From Pseudooceanicola marinus (GTDB taxonomy: Bacteria; Pseudomonadota; Alphaproteobacteria; Rhodobacterales; Rhodobacteraceae), in NCBI RefSeq assembly GCF_002786295.1, contig NZ_PGTC01000009.1, forward strand, positions 434,001 to 498,000: DNA of 64,000 nucleotides, in the 5' to 3' direction. The notes under the pieces were generated by a model. It was not told where the DNA came from, searched no databases, and saw only the letters and a list, made by a program, of their open reading frames with translations. The first letter of the stretch is position 1; each line of letters starts with the position of its first letter. Below are positions 1-7,190 of the stretch, in pieces. The position numbers and the translations under genes are program-made.

Positions 1-453
1 CGCCATGATGATGGTGAAGAGGCCCGCATTGACGCCGAGACGCCCCCAGAACACCAGCGCCGAGAGGCCCAGCACCACGCCCGGCGCCAGCATCGGCGAC
101 AGCAGCACCCACCACAGCACCCCGTTGGCCGCCGAGCGCCAGCGCGTCAGCAGCACCGCGCCCGCCAGCCCCAGCAGGAGAGACAGCGGCACCACGATGG
201 CCGCCACGCGGAAGGAATTGCCGAGGCAGGAGACGAAGCGATCCCGGTCGATGGCACGCAACACGTCATCGGCGCGCAGGGCCTCTTCAGGCATCCAGAA
301 GAAGGCGTACCACTTGCCCGTCAGCCCGTTCCATTCGGTGACCGAAGGTGGCGAGGCGTCATTGAAGGACGAGATCACCATCAGCAGCAGCGGGCCGAAC
401 ATGAAGATCAGGAAGGCCCAGGTATAGGCGGTCAGGAGACGGTTGGAGGTCAT
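1..453 (-). CDS. potC: ABC transporter permease, PotC type (partial, C-terminus outside the window)
   Basis: Inner-membrane permease of a polyamine-type ABC importer. The visible 151 residues start MTSNRLLTAY, carry a first membrane helix (residues about 8-28, rich in F, L, I, M), a periplasmic stretch, then a second helix (VVPLSLLLGLAGAVLL) followed by a third. This matches the N-terminal half of PotC/YdcV-like permeases (MetI fold, normally about 260-280 aa). The gene runs off the left edge, so the EAA loop that docks to the ATPase is not seen. It is the last visible gene of the minus-strand order potD-potA-potB-potC, 139 bases after potB. Substrate could be spermidine/putrescine or another cationic compound; the permease alone does not decide it. 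Confidence 0.85.
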   Translation of the reverse strand, partial: MTSNRLLTAYTWAFLIFMFGPLLLMVISSFNDASPPSVTEWNGLTGKWYAFFWMPEEALRADDVLRAIDRDRFVSCLGNSFRVAAIVVPLSLLLGLAGAVLLTRWRSAANGVLWWVLLSPMLAPGVVLGLSALVFWGRLGVNAGLFTIIMA

Positions 454-592
454 GGCCGGGCTCCCTTGGGCATGGGCGTCATTTGGATACGTCGCCTCGG
501 GCTTTTAGACGGACTTGTGGAAATCTCCCGCCCGATCCAACCCCGTACGAGAAAGGTTCGATTGCGGACGCATTGGGAGGAGAGGTTCGCCA

Positions 593-2047
593 TCATTGCA
601 CCCTTGCGAAGTCTTTCAGCCGGGTCCGCATGGCCCACATGAAGACCGCCACCAGCAGGAAGCACAGCAGCGTGTAGCCGAAGCTGTAGGCGGCGCCGAT
701 GTTGGAATTCTCGCTTTCGAAGAACTTGTTGTAGATCGTCTGGCTGAACCATTCCGCCTGCAGGCCCCGGCTGATGATGCGCGGCACGGAAAAGGCCCCG
801 GCCGACAGCATGAAGGTGGCGATGCAGCCCACGGCGATGCCGGGCTTGGAATGCGGGATGATGACCCGGCGATGCACCCGCACGGCGCTGGCGCCCAGGT
901 CCTTGGCGGCCTCGATCTGGTTGCGGTCCAGCGTCGACATGACGTTGAAGATCGGGAAGACCATGAACAGCACGTAGGTATAGACGATCACCAGGAAGAT
1001 CGTCGCCGGGAAGCGGTTGAACTGGATCGGGTCCGAGATGACGCCGGCCCAGGACAGCAGGGCGTTCACCAGCCCCTGGTTGTCGATGATCGTGGTCCAG
1101 GCATAGACCCGCATCAGCTCGACGATGGTGTAGGGGATGATCAGGCCGAGGAAGAGCCAGACCGCCTGGCGCGGCGGCGAGGCCAGGGCGACCTTGTAGG
1201 CGATGGGATAGCACAGCACCAACGCCAGGGCCGTGGCCAACAGGGCGAAGACGATGGTGCGGGTCAGGGTGACCAGGCCGATGCGTTCGTAGACCACGCC
1301 GTCGACCTCATATCGCAGACCCACGGCGCTGAGCAGCCGGTTCGACAGCAGCTTGTGCTCCTCGGCCCTGGCGGCCTCGGACATCGGTATCAGGCGCGGC
1401 GCGGCCAGGGTCTCGAAGTTGTCGAGCGTGTAGGGGAAGGCATTGGCCTCTTCCACGACCAGCCGGTCGTAGAGGGCGTTGGCCGTCACGTGGATCTCCT
1501 CGGCGGCGGCGATCTGATCGTCCAGCGGCAGGTCCGGGTCCACCGCCAGGGCAGGGATGCCGTAGAGCGTATCGAGATGGGCGATCTCCTCGCCCTCGCC
1601 GCGCACCAGCCGGGCATGGGTATCGGCCCGGTCGCATTGCAGGATGTAGGGTCGGGTGTCGTTCGCCGCGGTGGCCCCGCCCATGGAGGGCACGGCCATG
1701 CCGCCGGAGGAGGGGGGCGACATCGAGGGCACCGCCAGCCCGCCGGAGCTTTCGTTGCTTGCAGACGGCGTGGAGATCGACGGGATCGCCAGTCCGCCCG
1801 AACTGCTGGCGCTCTCCTCTGCTGGGGCTTCGACGGGGCGATAGGTCTCCAGCAGGGACATGCAGGTGCGCGCGTCGCGGGCCACCTGGCGGGCGATGGA
1901 ACTGTCCAGCTGCCGCGCCGGCGGCGTCACCGCGCGTTCCAGCATCGTCAGCTGCGGCAGGATGATCAGCATCAGCCCCCAGACGGCGGCTGCGGCAAAG
2001 AACAGCGCCGTCAGGCCGCGCCCGTATCCCCGGATCAGCGACCTCAT
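593..2047 (-). CDS. potB: ABC transporter permease, PotB type, with large periplasmic insertion
   Basis: Inner-membrane permease partnering PotC. At 484 aa it is far longer than ordinary PotB (about 285 aa). Helix 1 spans residues about 15-37, then roughly 215 residues of predicted periplasmic sequence precede the remaining five helices (from about residue 255, RTIVFALLATALALVLCYP). The C-terminal half is a standard MetI-fold core with an EAA-like loop (QIEAAKDLGASAVRVHRRV). The insertion holds three near-copies of SSGGxAxPSxx at residues 82-92, 100-110 and 113-123. The start codon overlaps the potA stop as ATGA. The function of the insertion is unknown; it could contact the binding protein or cell wall. 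Confidence 0.88.
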   Translation of the reverse strand: MRSLIRGYGRGLTALFFAAAAVWGLMLIILPQLTMLERAVTPPARQLDSSIARQVARDARTCMSLLETYRPVEAPAEESASSSGGLAIPSISTPSASNESSGGLAVPSMSPPSSGGMAVPSMGGATAANDTRPYILQCDRADTHARLVRGEGEEIAHLDTLYGIPALAVDPDLPLDDQIAAAEEIHVTANALYDRLVVEEANAFPYTLDNFETLAAPRLIPMSEAARAEEHKLLSNRLLSAVGLRYEVDGVVYERIGLVTLTRTIVFALLATALALVLCYPIAYKVALASPPRQAVWLFLGLIIPYTIVELMRVYAWTTIIDNQGLVNALLSWAGVISDPIQFNRFPATIFLVIVYTYVLFMVFPIFNVMSTLDRNQIEAAKDLGASAVRVHRRVIIPHSKPGIAVGCIATFMLSAGAFSVPRIISRGLQAEWFSQTIYNKFFESENSNIGAAYSFGYTLLCFLLVAVFMWAMRTRLKDFARVQ

Positions 2048-3159
2048 TGCGCCGCCAGCTCCCGGCCTGTGCGGGCCATGTCGCCCTCGGGCAGCACCAG
2101 GGCGGTGTCGGCGGCAAAGCCCACGCGCGCGGTCTCGGGGCGTGCGCCCGACGGGCCGGTATTGGGCTCCTGCAGGACCAGGCGCTGGCCGGTGGCAGTG
2201 GTAAACTCATAGTTGATGAAGGCGCCTTCCAGATCGCGCCGGCGCAGGGTCACGTCGAAAGCGTTCTGCGGCGCGTCGAAGCGCATCTGTTCGGGACGGA
2301 CGAAAAGGATCGCGCTGTCGCCTTCGGACAACCCGCGCGGGTTGCGCGCCATCAGTGGACCGCCTGCGGTCTCGATCCGGGCCATGCCGCCCTCGGTGCC
2401 GGTGATGCGGCCGGGCAGGGCGTTCACCTCGCCCACGAAGGAGGCCACAAAGGCCGAGGCGGGATCGGAATAGACCTCGTCGCCGGTGCCCACCTGTTCG
2501 ATCACGCCCGCGTTCATCACCGCGATGCGGTCGGACATGGTCAACGCCTCACCCTGGTCATGGGTGATGTAGATGAAGGTCACGCCGGTCTTCTGCTGGA
2601 TCTCGCGCAGCTCGGCGCGCATGTGCTGGCGCAGCTTCAGGTCCAGCGCCGACAGCGGCTCATCCAGCAGCAGCACGGCCGGTTCCACCGCCAGGGCGCG
2701 TGCGATGGCCACGCGCTGACGCTGGCCGCCCGACAGCTCCGAGGGCAGCTTCTCCCCCTGATCGCCAAGCGCCACCAGCTCCAGCAGCTCCTGCGCCTTC
2801 TGGCGCCGGGCGCGTTTGCCCACGCCACGCGCCTCCAGGCCGAAGGCCACGTTTTCCCACACCGGCATCAGCGGGAACAGCGCGAGGTTCTGGAAGATCA
2901 GCGCCGTGGGCCGGGCATTGGGCCCGATGCCACGCATGTCCCGGCCCCCGATCAGCACCTTGCCGTGCGACGGCTCGACAAAGCCCGAGACCGCGCGCAG
3001 GATCGTCGTCTTGCCACAGCCCGATGGCCCGAGGATGGAAAAGAACTCGCCCGCCCGGATCTTCAGATCCGTAGGCTGCACCGCGGTGAACCCATTGGGA
3101 TAGGTCACCTGCATCGCGTCCAGATGCACGTCCTGTCCGCGTCCGCTGCCGTTGGTCAT
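2044..3159 (-). CDS. potA: ABC transporter ATP-binding protein, PotA type
   Basis: ATPase that powers the importer. The 371-aa protein has Walker A (GPSGCGKTT), Q-loop, signature LSGGQRQR and Walker B (LLLDEPLSALD), followed by a C-terminal TOBE domain (about residues 270-350), typical of PotA/UgpC-like subunits. An upstream in-frame start at 3297 would add 46 residues unrelated to the family; MTNGSGRGQD at 3159 is chosen because the ABC domain begins shortly afterwards. The gene overlaps potB by four bases. It follows potD after a hairpin with a T-run, which should lower its expression relative to the binding protein. Confidence 0.9.
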   Translation of the reverse strand: MTNGSGRGQDVHLDAMQVTYPNGFTAVQPTDLKIRAGEFFSILGPSGCGKTTILRAVSGFVEPSHGKVLIGGRDMRGIGPNARPTALIFQNLALFPLMPVWENVAFGLEARGVGKRARRQKAQELLELVALGDQGEKLPSELSGGQRQRVAIARALAVEPAVLLLDEPLSALDLKLRQHMRAELREIQQKTGVTFIYITHDQGEALTMSDRIAVMNAGVIEQVGTGDEVYSDPASAFVASFVGEVNALPGRITGTEGGMARIETAGGPLMARNPRGLSEGDSAILFVRPEQMRFDAPQNAFDVTLRRRDLEGAFINYEFTTATGQRLVLQEPNTGPSGARPETARVGFAADTALVLPEGDMARTGRELAAQ

Positions 3160-3210
3160 GGTTGTCCCCGTCGCTCGGGCGTCTGACGCGCCCTGTTCAT
3201 TTTCTGGCTG

Positions 3211-3230
3211 GAAATATCCCCGCCGGAGGC
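3211..3230 (-). repeat. Dispersed intergenic motif, copy 1
   Basis: GAAATATCCCCGCCGGAGGC on the plus strand, between potD and potA. Near-identical or degenerate copies lie at 5970-5990, 37656-37676 and 37768-37787, all intergenic. Read on the minus strand it is a short GC-rich block followed by TATTTC, weakly terminator-like. Confidence 0.5.
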
Positions 3231-3261
3231 GTCCGACGGCGCCACCCGCGGCACGGATGGG

Positions 3262-3292
3262 AAAAAGGGGTGCGCCGCGCACGGCACACCCC
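3262..3292 (-). terminator. Intrinsic terminator / attenuator after potD
   Basis: On the minus strand an 11-bp stem (GGGGTGTGCCG with CGGCGCACCCC, one T-G wobble, 4-base loop) is followed directly by TTTTT. It lies 11 bases past the potD stop and upstream of potA, so it likely gives more potD than potABC transcript. Confidence 0.75.
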
Positions 3293-3303
3293 GGCAACGC
3301 GGA

Positions 3304-4425
3304 TCAGGCGTTGGTGATGATCTCGACCATCTCGTTCACGACCGGCGCGTAGAACGGGGTGTCGGACTGCCACCACCACATGTTCGACAGGACCTCGGGG
3401 GTGTAGGTCTCGTTGAACTGCGACTTGAACTCTTCCGAGGCGAACTCGGCAGCGCCGGCCACGGCCGAGTTGTAGCCGGTGTTGTTGGAGAACATGCCGC
3501 CCACTTCGGGCTGCAGCATGAAGTTGAGGAAGGCGACGGCCTGCTCCTGGTTCTCGGCGCCGCGCAGCATGCCGAAGCTGTCCAGCCAGGTGATGATGCC
3601 TTCCTTCGGCGCCCGATAGACGTAGTCCGAATTTTCGCGGTTCAGCAGCAGGCCGGTGGTGTCCCAGGTCTGGCCGATGACGCAGCCGGCATCCTTGAAG
3701 GCCGAGGTCGCCTCGGTGGCATTGTTCCAGAAGGCGCCGAAGTGGTCCTTGTTGGCGACCATGTATTCGACGATGGCGCCGAAGACGCGGCGGGCGTCGG
3801 CCTCGGACTTGTAGACGTCCAGCATGCGGTTCGATTCGATCTCACCGGCCGCATCGAGGTAGAGGCCCACGCCGATCAGCGCCGATTTCTGGCGGAAGGC
3901 GGATTTGCCTTCGGTGCCGTCGGCGAACAGGTGGCCGTAGGACAGTTCGCTGTCCGAGACGGGCAGGGCGGCGCGGTTCAGGGTGATGCCCTCGGTGCCC
4001 CAGTCGAAGGGCAGGGCGACCTGTTCGCCGTTCTGCACGCCGCCCAGGGCGGCGCTGTCACGCAGGAAGGAGGGGATGATGGCGTCGGTGTTCACACCCT
4101 CGGGGATCGGCTGGAAGTAGTGCTCGCCGTTGTCGTCGTAGTAGTTGGCGACGTTGGTGATCGAGGGGAAGACCACGTCGAAGCCCTTGCCGCCGTTGGC
4201 GCGCACGGTCGACTCAGCCTCGTCGTTGGAGCCGAAGGTGGTCAGGTCCAGGGTGATGCCGGTCTCGGATTCGAACTTCTCGGCGATGTTGGGCTGGATG
4301 TAGTCCTGCCAGGCGAAAACCTTGACGGTGCCGGAGGAGGCCAGCGCGTCGGAGGCGCGCAGGATGGTCGGTGCGGCAACGGCGCCGGCGGTCAGCTGCA
4401 GCGCGGTACGGCGAGTGATGGTCAT
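3304..4425 (-). CDS. potD: Extracellular solute-binding protein, PotD type, Tat-exported
   Basis: Periplasmic ligand-binding protein that delivers substrate to the PotABC complex. The 373-aa protein begins MTITRRTALQLTAGAVAAPT, with a twin-arginine motif and hydrophobic stretch, so export by Tat is likely. The mature protein begins VKVFAWQDYIQPNIAEKFE, typical of PotD/PotF-like family 1 binding proteins. Conserved core elements such as WGTEG and WLDSFG are visible. The start is supported by AGGGGAAA upstream. It is first in the operon, as is usual for highly expressed binding proteins. A polyamine ligand is likely but not proven by sequence. Confidence 0.9.
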   Translation of the reverse strand: MTITRRTALQLTAGAVAAPTILRASDALASSGTVKVFAWQDYIQPNIAEKFESETGITLDLTTFGSNDEAESTVRANGGKGFDVVFPSITNVANYYDDNGEHYFQPIPEGVNTDAIIPSFLRDSAALGGVQNGEQVALPFDWGTEGITLNRAALPVSDSELSYGHLFADGTEGKSAFRQKSALIGVGLYLDAAGEIESNRMLDVYKSEADARRVFGAIVEYMVANKDHFGAFWNNATEATSAFKDAGCVIGQTWDTTGLLLNRENSDYVYRAPKEGIITWLDSFGMLRGAENQEQAVAFLNFMLQPEVGGMFSNNTGYNSAVAGAAEFASEEFKSQFNETYTPEVLSNMWWWQSDTPFYAPVVNEMVEIITNA

Positions 4426-4823
4426 GAAAATTTCCCCTGTGGATGGTTATGTCCTGCGACCGGGCGTGCGCCTCGACGATCGGGCGAGGTTTGGCCGCCA
4501 AGCGACTGCGTCGCTCTAGACCCGGTGTGTCTCCGTTCTGTGACGGTTGGTTAACACGCGCATGAAAGGCGGAACTGACCAGTTGGTCAACGTGGTTTTT
4601 GCGCAGCCCCGGGGTTGGCGGTTCCAAGCGCTTGGGACCCTGCGTCACCTGACGTGATCCGCGTGACGAAAAATGTGTCACGGGCGGCAATGACCGGCGG
4701 AAAGATGTATCTGAGTAAAATACTCGGATTGACAATCCCGACTGGATCGATCAACTTTTGGTCGTCCAGCCATGCCGCCGTCCTGCGCGGCAAAGCCGAT
4801 AGAGACCCGAACGAGGATTCGAA
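4426..4823. promoter_or_regulatory. Divergent control region between potD and the hemP operon
   Basis: A 398-base stretch with no convincing gene. On the potD side, a perfect 14-bp palindrome TGACCA-GT-TGGTCA lies at 4576-4589 and resembles GntR/FadR-type operators (TGGTnnnACCA). Further out, CGTGAC-N9-GTCACG forms an inverted repeat at 4662-4682, with additional GTCAC/GTGAT half-sites at 4643-4658. The hemP side carries its own palindrome and -35 box (separate entry). These sites are read by eye; no regulator can be assigned from them. Confidence 0.45.
4713..4734 (+). promoter_or_regulatory. Candidate iron-type operator and -35 box of the hemP operon
   Basis: Perfect palindrome GAGTA-AAA-TACTC (4713-4725) immediately before a consensus -35 hexamer TTGACA (4729-4734). 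The -10 box is not obvious. A repressor bound here would block the promoter about 90 bases ahead of the 56-aa gene and hemP. Iron control is inferred from the HemP product, not from a recognised consensus. Confidence 0.4.
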
Positions 4824-4994
4824 ATGCCGAGCGACTGGACCCGTCCCGTGCCCCGCAGCCATCAACGCCCCGCAGAGGGCGATCTTTACCGACCTGTAGA
4901 ACTTCTCGCGAAGATCTTCGAGGGGCCGGAAGGCGGGCTGGCCGGGTTGGAGCATGTCCTGGAACGGCTGGAATGGAAGGAAACGACGCGATGA
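4824..4994 (+). CDS. Small protein (56 aa) translationally coupled to hemP
   Basis: An open frame begins MPSDWTRPVPRSHQRPAEGD and ends EWKETTR. It has an AGGA ribosome-binding sequence about ten bases upstream and its stop overlaps the hemP start as ATGA (4991-4994). The product is acidic toward the C-terminus, with a predicted amphipathic helix (LLAKIFEG to VLERLEW), and has no signal peptide or membrane helix. I do not recognise its family. The coupling, plausible ribosome-binding site and position directly after the candidate iron operator suggest it is a real gene co-regulated with heme uptake. The alternative is a leader peptide whose translation simply sets up hemP initiation. Confidence 0.6.
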   Translation: MPSDWTRPVPRSHQRPAEGDLYRPVELLAKIFEGPEGGLAGLEHVLERLEWKETTR

Positions 4995-5152
4995 TGTCCG
5001 AGAAAATCGACCGGAACACGGCCCTGCCGGCAATCCCCCAGCATTCTGCCCAGGAGCTGACCCAGGGCGGCGCGACCGCCCAGATCGTCCTGAATGAGCA
5101 GGTCTACACCTTGCGCATCACCCGCGCGGGCAAGCTGATCCTGACAAAGTAG
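4991..5152 (+). CDS. hemP: Hemin uptake protein HemP family
   Basis: The 53-residue protein ends YTLRITRAGKLILTK, the hallmark of the HemP family (about 45-65 aa; small cytoplasmic proteins found with heme-uptake genes and needed for heme receptor expression in some proteobacteria). Two in-frame ATGs (4991 and 4994) are possible; the first overlaps the upstream gene's stop. No heme receptor or ABC heme importer is present in this window, so the partner genes must lie elsewhere. Regulation by iron is likely from family knowledge and from the palindrome at 4713-4725. Confidence 0.8.
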   Translation: MMSEKIDRNTALPAIPQHSAQELTQGGATAQIVLNEQVYTLRITRAGKLILTK

Positions 5153-5260
5153 GCGGAGGGACGCCCGGCGGTTCGTTTTTTCGGGCCATCGGGGTGACCT
5201 TTCCCCGTGTCCTGCCTTATCTGAAGGGCCGTTGACCGGATCAGTGAAAGGTTCTCGTTC

Positions 5261-5917
5261 ATGTCCCGCATTCTTCTTATCGGCGCCACCGGCGGTGTCG
5301 GCTCGCGCCTTGCCCCGATGTTGATCGCGTCCGGCCACCAGGTCACCGGCCTGCACCGCAGCCTGGCCCAGGCCGAAAAGCTGCGCGCCCAGGGGGTGAC
5401 CCCGGTCGCCGGCGACCTGATGGAGATGGACGCCGGGGCCCTGGCGGAGATCGCGCGCGATCATGACATCATCATCTTCTCCGCCGGCGCCGCGGGCAGC
5501 GGGGCCGAGCGCACCAGCGAGATCGACGGGCGTGGCCCGCTGAAGATGATCGCGGCGGCCAAGGCCTGTGGCATCGCCCGCGTCTACCTTGTCTCGGCCA
5601 TGCCCGAGGCCGGGCGCGGCGGGCAGCCGAAGCTGGGGTTCGAGCACTACATGCGGGTGAAGAAGGAGGCCGACGCGGCGCTGGTCGCCTCGGATCTCGA
5701 CTGGGTCATCCTGCGCCCCGGCACGCTGCTGGCCGAAGACGGGGATGACGCCGTGTCGCTGGCGCCCGCGCTGGTCTACGGCAAGGTCAAGCGCGGCAAT
5801 GTCGCCGCCGTCCTGGCCGGCCTCGTCGAATGCCCGGAGATCCGCCGCGAAATCCTCGAACTGACCGACGGTACGACCCCGGTGGCCGAGGCCGTGGCCG
5901 CCTGCTTCCGCGACTGA
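5261..5917 (+). CDS. NAD(P)H-binding protein, NmrA/atypical SDR family
   Basis: Cytoplasmic Rossmann-fold protein of 218 aa. It starts MSRILLIGATGGVGSRLAPM with the GATGxxG dinucleotide motif at residues 8-14, typical of atypical short-chain dehydrogenases (NAD(P)H-binding, PF13460-like). A conserved YLVSAMPE strand and LDWVILRPGTL block follow, as in NmrA/YwnB-type proteins. The classical SDR YxxxK is not clear; HYMRVKKEAD may serve. Substrate is unknown; such proteins may be quinone or flavin reductases, or redox sensors. It is monocistronic and convergent with ackA. Confidence 0.8.
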   Translation: MSRILLIGATGGVGSRLAPMLIASGHQVTGLHRSLAQAEKLRAQGVTPVAGDLMEMDAGALAEIARDHDIIIFSAGAAGSGAERTSEIDGRGPLKMIAAAKACGIARVYLVSAMPEAGRGGQPKLGFEHYMRVKKEADAALVASDLDWVILRPGTLLAEDGDDAVSLAPALVYGKVKRGNVAAVLAGLVECPEIRREILELTDGTTPVAEAVAACFRD

Positions 5918-5920
5918 CCT

Positions 5921-5955
5921 AGGGGCGCCCGGGCACTCCCCGGGCCACCGCCCCT
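5921..5955. terminator. Hairpin between convergent genes
   Basis: AGGGGCG and CCCGGG (5921-5933) pair with CCCGGG (5939-5944) and CGCCCCT (5949-5955), separated by a small bulge. It lies between the ends of the NmrA-like gene and ackA. There is no good T-run, so it may work as a transcript-end stabiliser or a weak bidirectional terminator. Confidence 0.5.
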
Positions 5956-5969
5956 GTCATCCGACAGCT

Positions 5970-5990
5970 GAAAATACTCCCGCCGGAGGC
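5970..5990 (-). repeat. Dispersed intergenic motif, copy 2
   Basis: Plus-strand AAAATACTCCCGCCGGAGGC (5971-5990), preceded by G. On the minus strand it reads CTCC-GGCG-GGAG followed by TATTTTC, a mini hairpin plus T-rich tail just past the ackA stop, so this copy may help terminate ackA. Confidence 0.5.
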
Positions 5991-6011
5991 AGGCCTGCAT
6001 CGCAGGCCCCC

Positions 6012-7190
6012 CTAGCGCGACAGCCGGGCAGCAGCGCGGGCGATCACCAACTCCTCGTTGGTGGGGATGACCAGGACCCGCACCCGGCTGAACTCGGTCG
6101 AGACAAGGGTTTCGTTCCTCGCATTGCGCCGCTCGTCCAGCTCGACCCCCAGCCAGTGCATGCCGCGGCAAGTGCGCGACCGGATCTCGGCGGCGTGTTC
6201 GCCGATGCCGCCGGTGAAGACCAGCGCGTCCAGCCCCTCCAGCGCGGCGGCCAGCCCGCCCAGCTCGCGCCGGATACGGAAGCAGAAATAGTCGATCGCC
6301 TCGGCCGCATGGGGGCTGTCGGAGGCCAGCAGCGTCCGCATGTCGGAGCCGATCCCCGACATGCCCTTCAGACCCGAGTCCTTGTAGAGCAAATCCGAGA
6401 TCTGCTGCGGATCCATTCCCTCCTGGTCCATCAGGTACAAAAGCACCCCCGGATCCAGCTGGCCCGACCGCGTCCCCATGGGCAACCCGTCCAGCGCCGA
6501 GAACCCCATCGAACTGGCGACCGAACGCCCGCCGACCATCCCGCACATCGAGGCGCCATTGCCCAGGTGCGCCACGACCACCCGGCCCGCGTGCAGTGAC
6601 GGCGCCATCTGTTTCAGCTGGCCGGAGATGTAGTCATAGCTCAGCCCGTGGAAGCCGTAGCGCCGCACGCCCTTTTCGTAGAATCGGCGGGGCAGGGCGA
6701 AGGTGTCGTTGACGAAGGGGTGGTGGCGGTGAAAGGCGGTGTCGAAACAGCCCACCTGTTGCGCCTGCGGAAAGGCGGCCTGCGCCGCCGCGATGCCGGC
6801 CAGGTTATGCGGCTGGTGCAGCGGCGCGAAGGGCACCAGGGTTTCGAGATAACTCAGCGCATGATCGTTCAGCACCACCGGCTCGGCGTAGTTGCGCCCG
6901 CCATGGACGATGCGGTGGCCGCAGCCCAGAATCTTCGCCTCTGGGAAGGCGTCGAAGAGCGGCGTCAGCGCGGCGTGCAGGGCGCCCCGGTGGGTGGCGC
7001 CCTCGGCCTCGGGCAATGTCTCATCTGCGATCACCGCGCCGCCCGCGCGTTTCAGGTGCAGCTCCGCCGCGCCGCCGATCCGTTCGATCAGCCCGGTGGC
7101 CAGGGCCATGGGCTCGGCCTCGGCGGTGAACAGGCCGAATTTCAGCGAGGAGGAGCCGGCGTTGAGGACCAGAAGGTGGTTCAGGCTCAT
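6012..7190 (-). CDS. ackA: Acetate kinase
   Basis: Reversible phosphotransfer between ATP/acetate and ADP/acetyl phosphate in the cytoplasm. At 392 aa it matches AckA length. It opens with LNAGSSSLKF, followed by GHRIVHGG, the GFHGLSYDY block with the catalytic histidine, AHLGNGAS, and FTGGIGEH near the C-terminus, all ASKHA-kinase signatures. The start overlaps the stop of the MaoC-Pta fusion as ATGA, so the two are co-translated. Together they convert an acyl-CoA to the free acid with ATP formation, or run in the assimilatory direction. Propionate or butyrate may also be substrates. Confidence 0.95.
   Translation of the reverse strand: MSLNHLLVLNAGSSSLKFGLFTAEAEPMALATGLIERIGGAAELHLKRAGGAVIADETLPEAEGATHRGALHAALTPLFDAFPEAKILGCGHRIVHGGRNYAEPVVLNDHALSYLETLVPFAPLHQPHNLAGIAAAQAAFPQAQQVGCFDTAFHRHHPFVNDTFALPRRFYEKGVRRYGFHGLSYDYISGQLKQMAPSLHAGRVVVAHLGNGASMCGMVGGRSVASSMGFSALDGLPMGTRSGQLDPGVLLYLMDQEGMDPQQISDLLYKDSGLKGMSGIGSDMRTLLASDSPHAAEAIDYFCFRIRRELGGLAAALEGLDALVFTGGIGEHAAEIRSRTCRGMHWLGVELDERRNARNETLVSTEFSRVRVLVIPTNEELVIARAAARLSR

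Noticed and set aside
515-2212. 565-codon plus-strand frame across the potB region
   Set aside because: High-GC shadow of potB and potA; composition rich in His/Gly/Arg/Gln with no family motif, while the minus-strand frames have clear domains.
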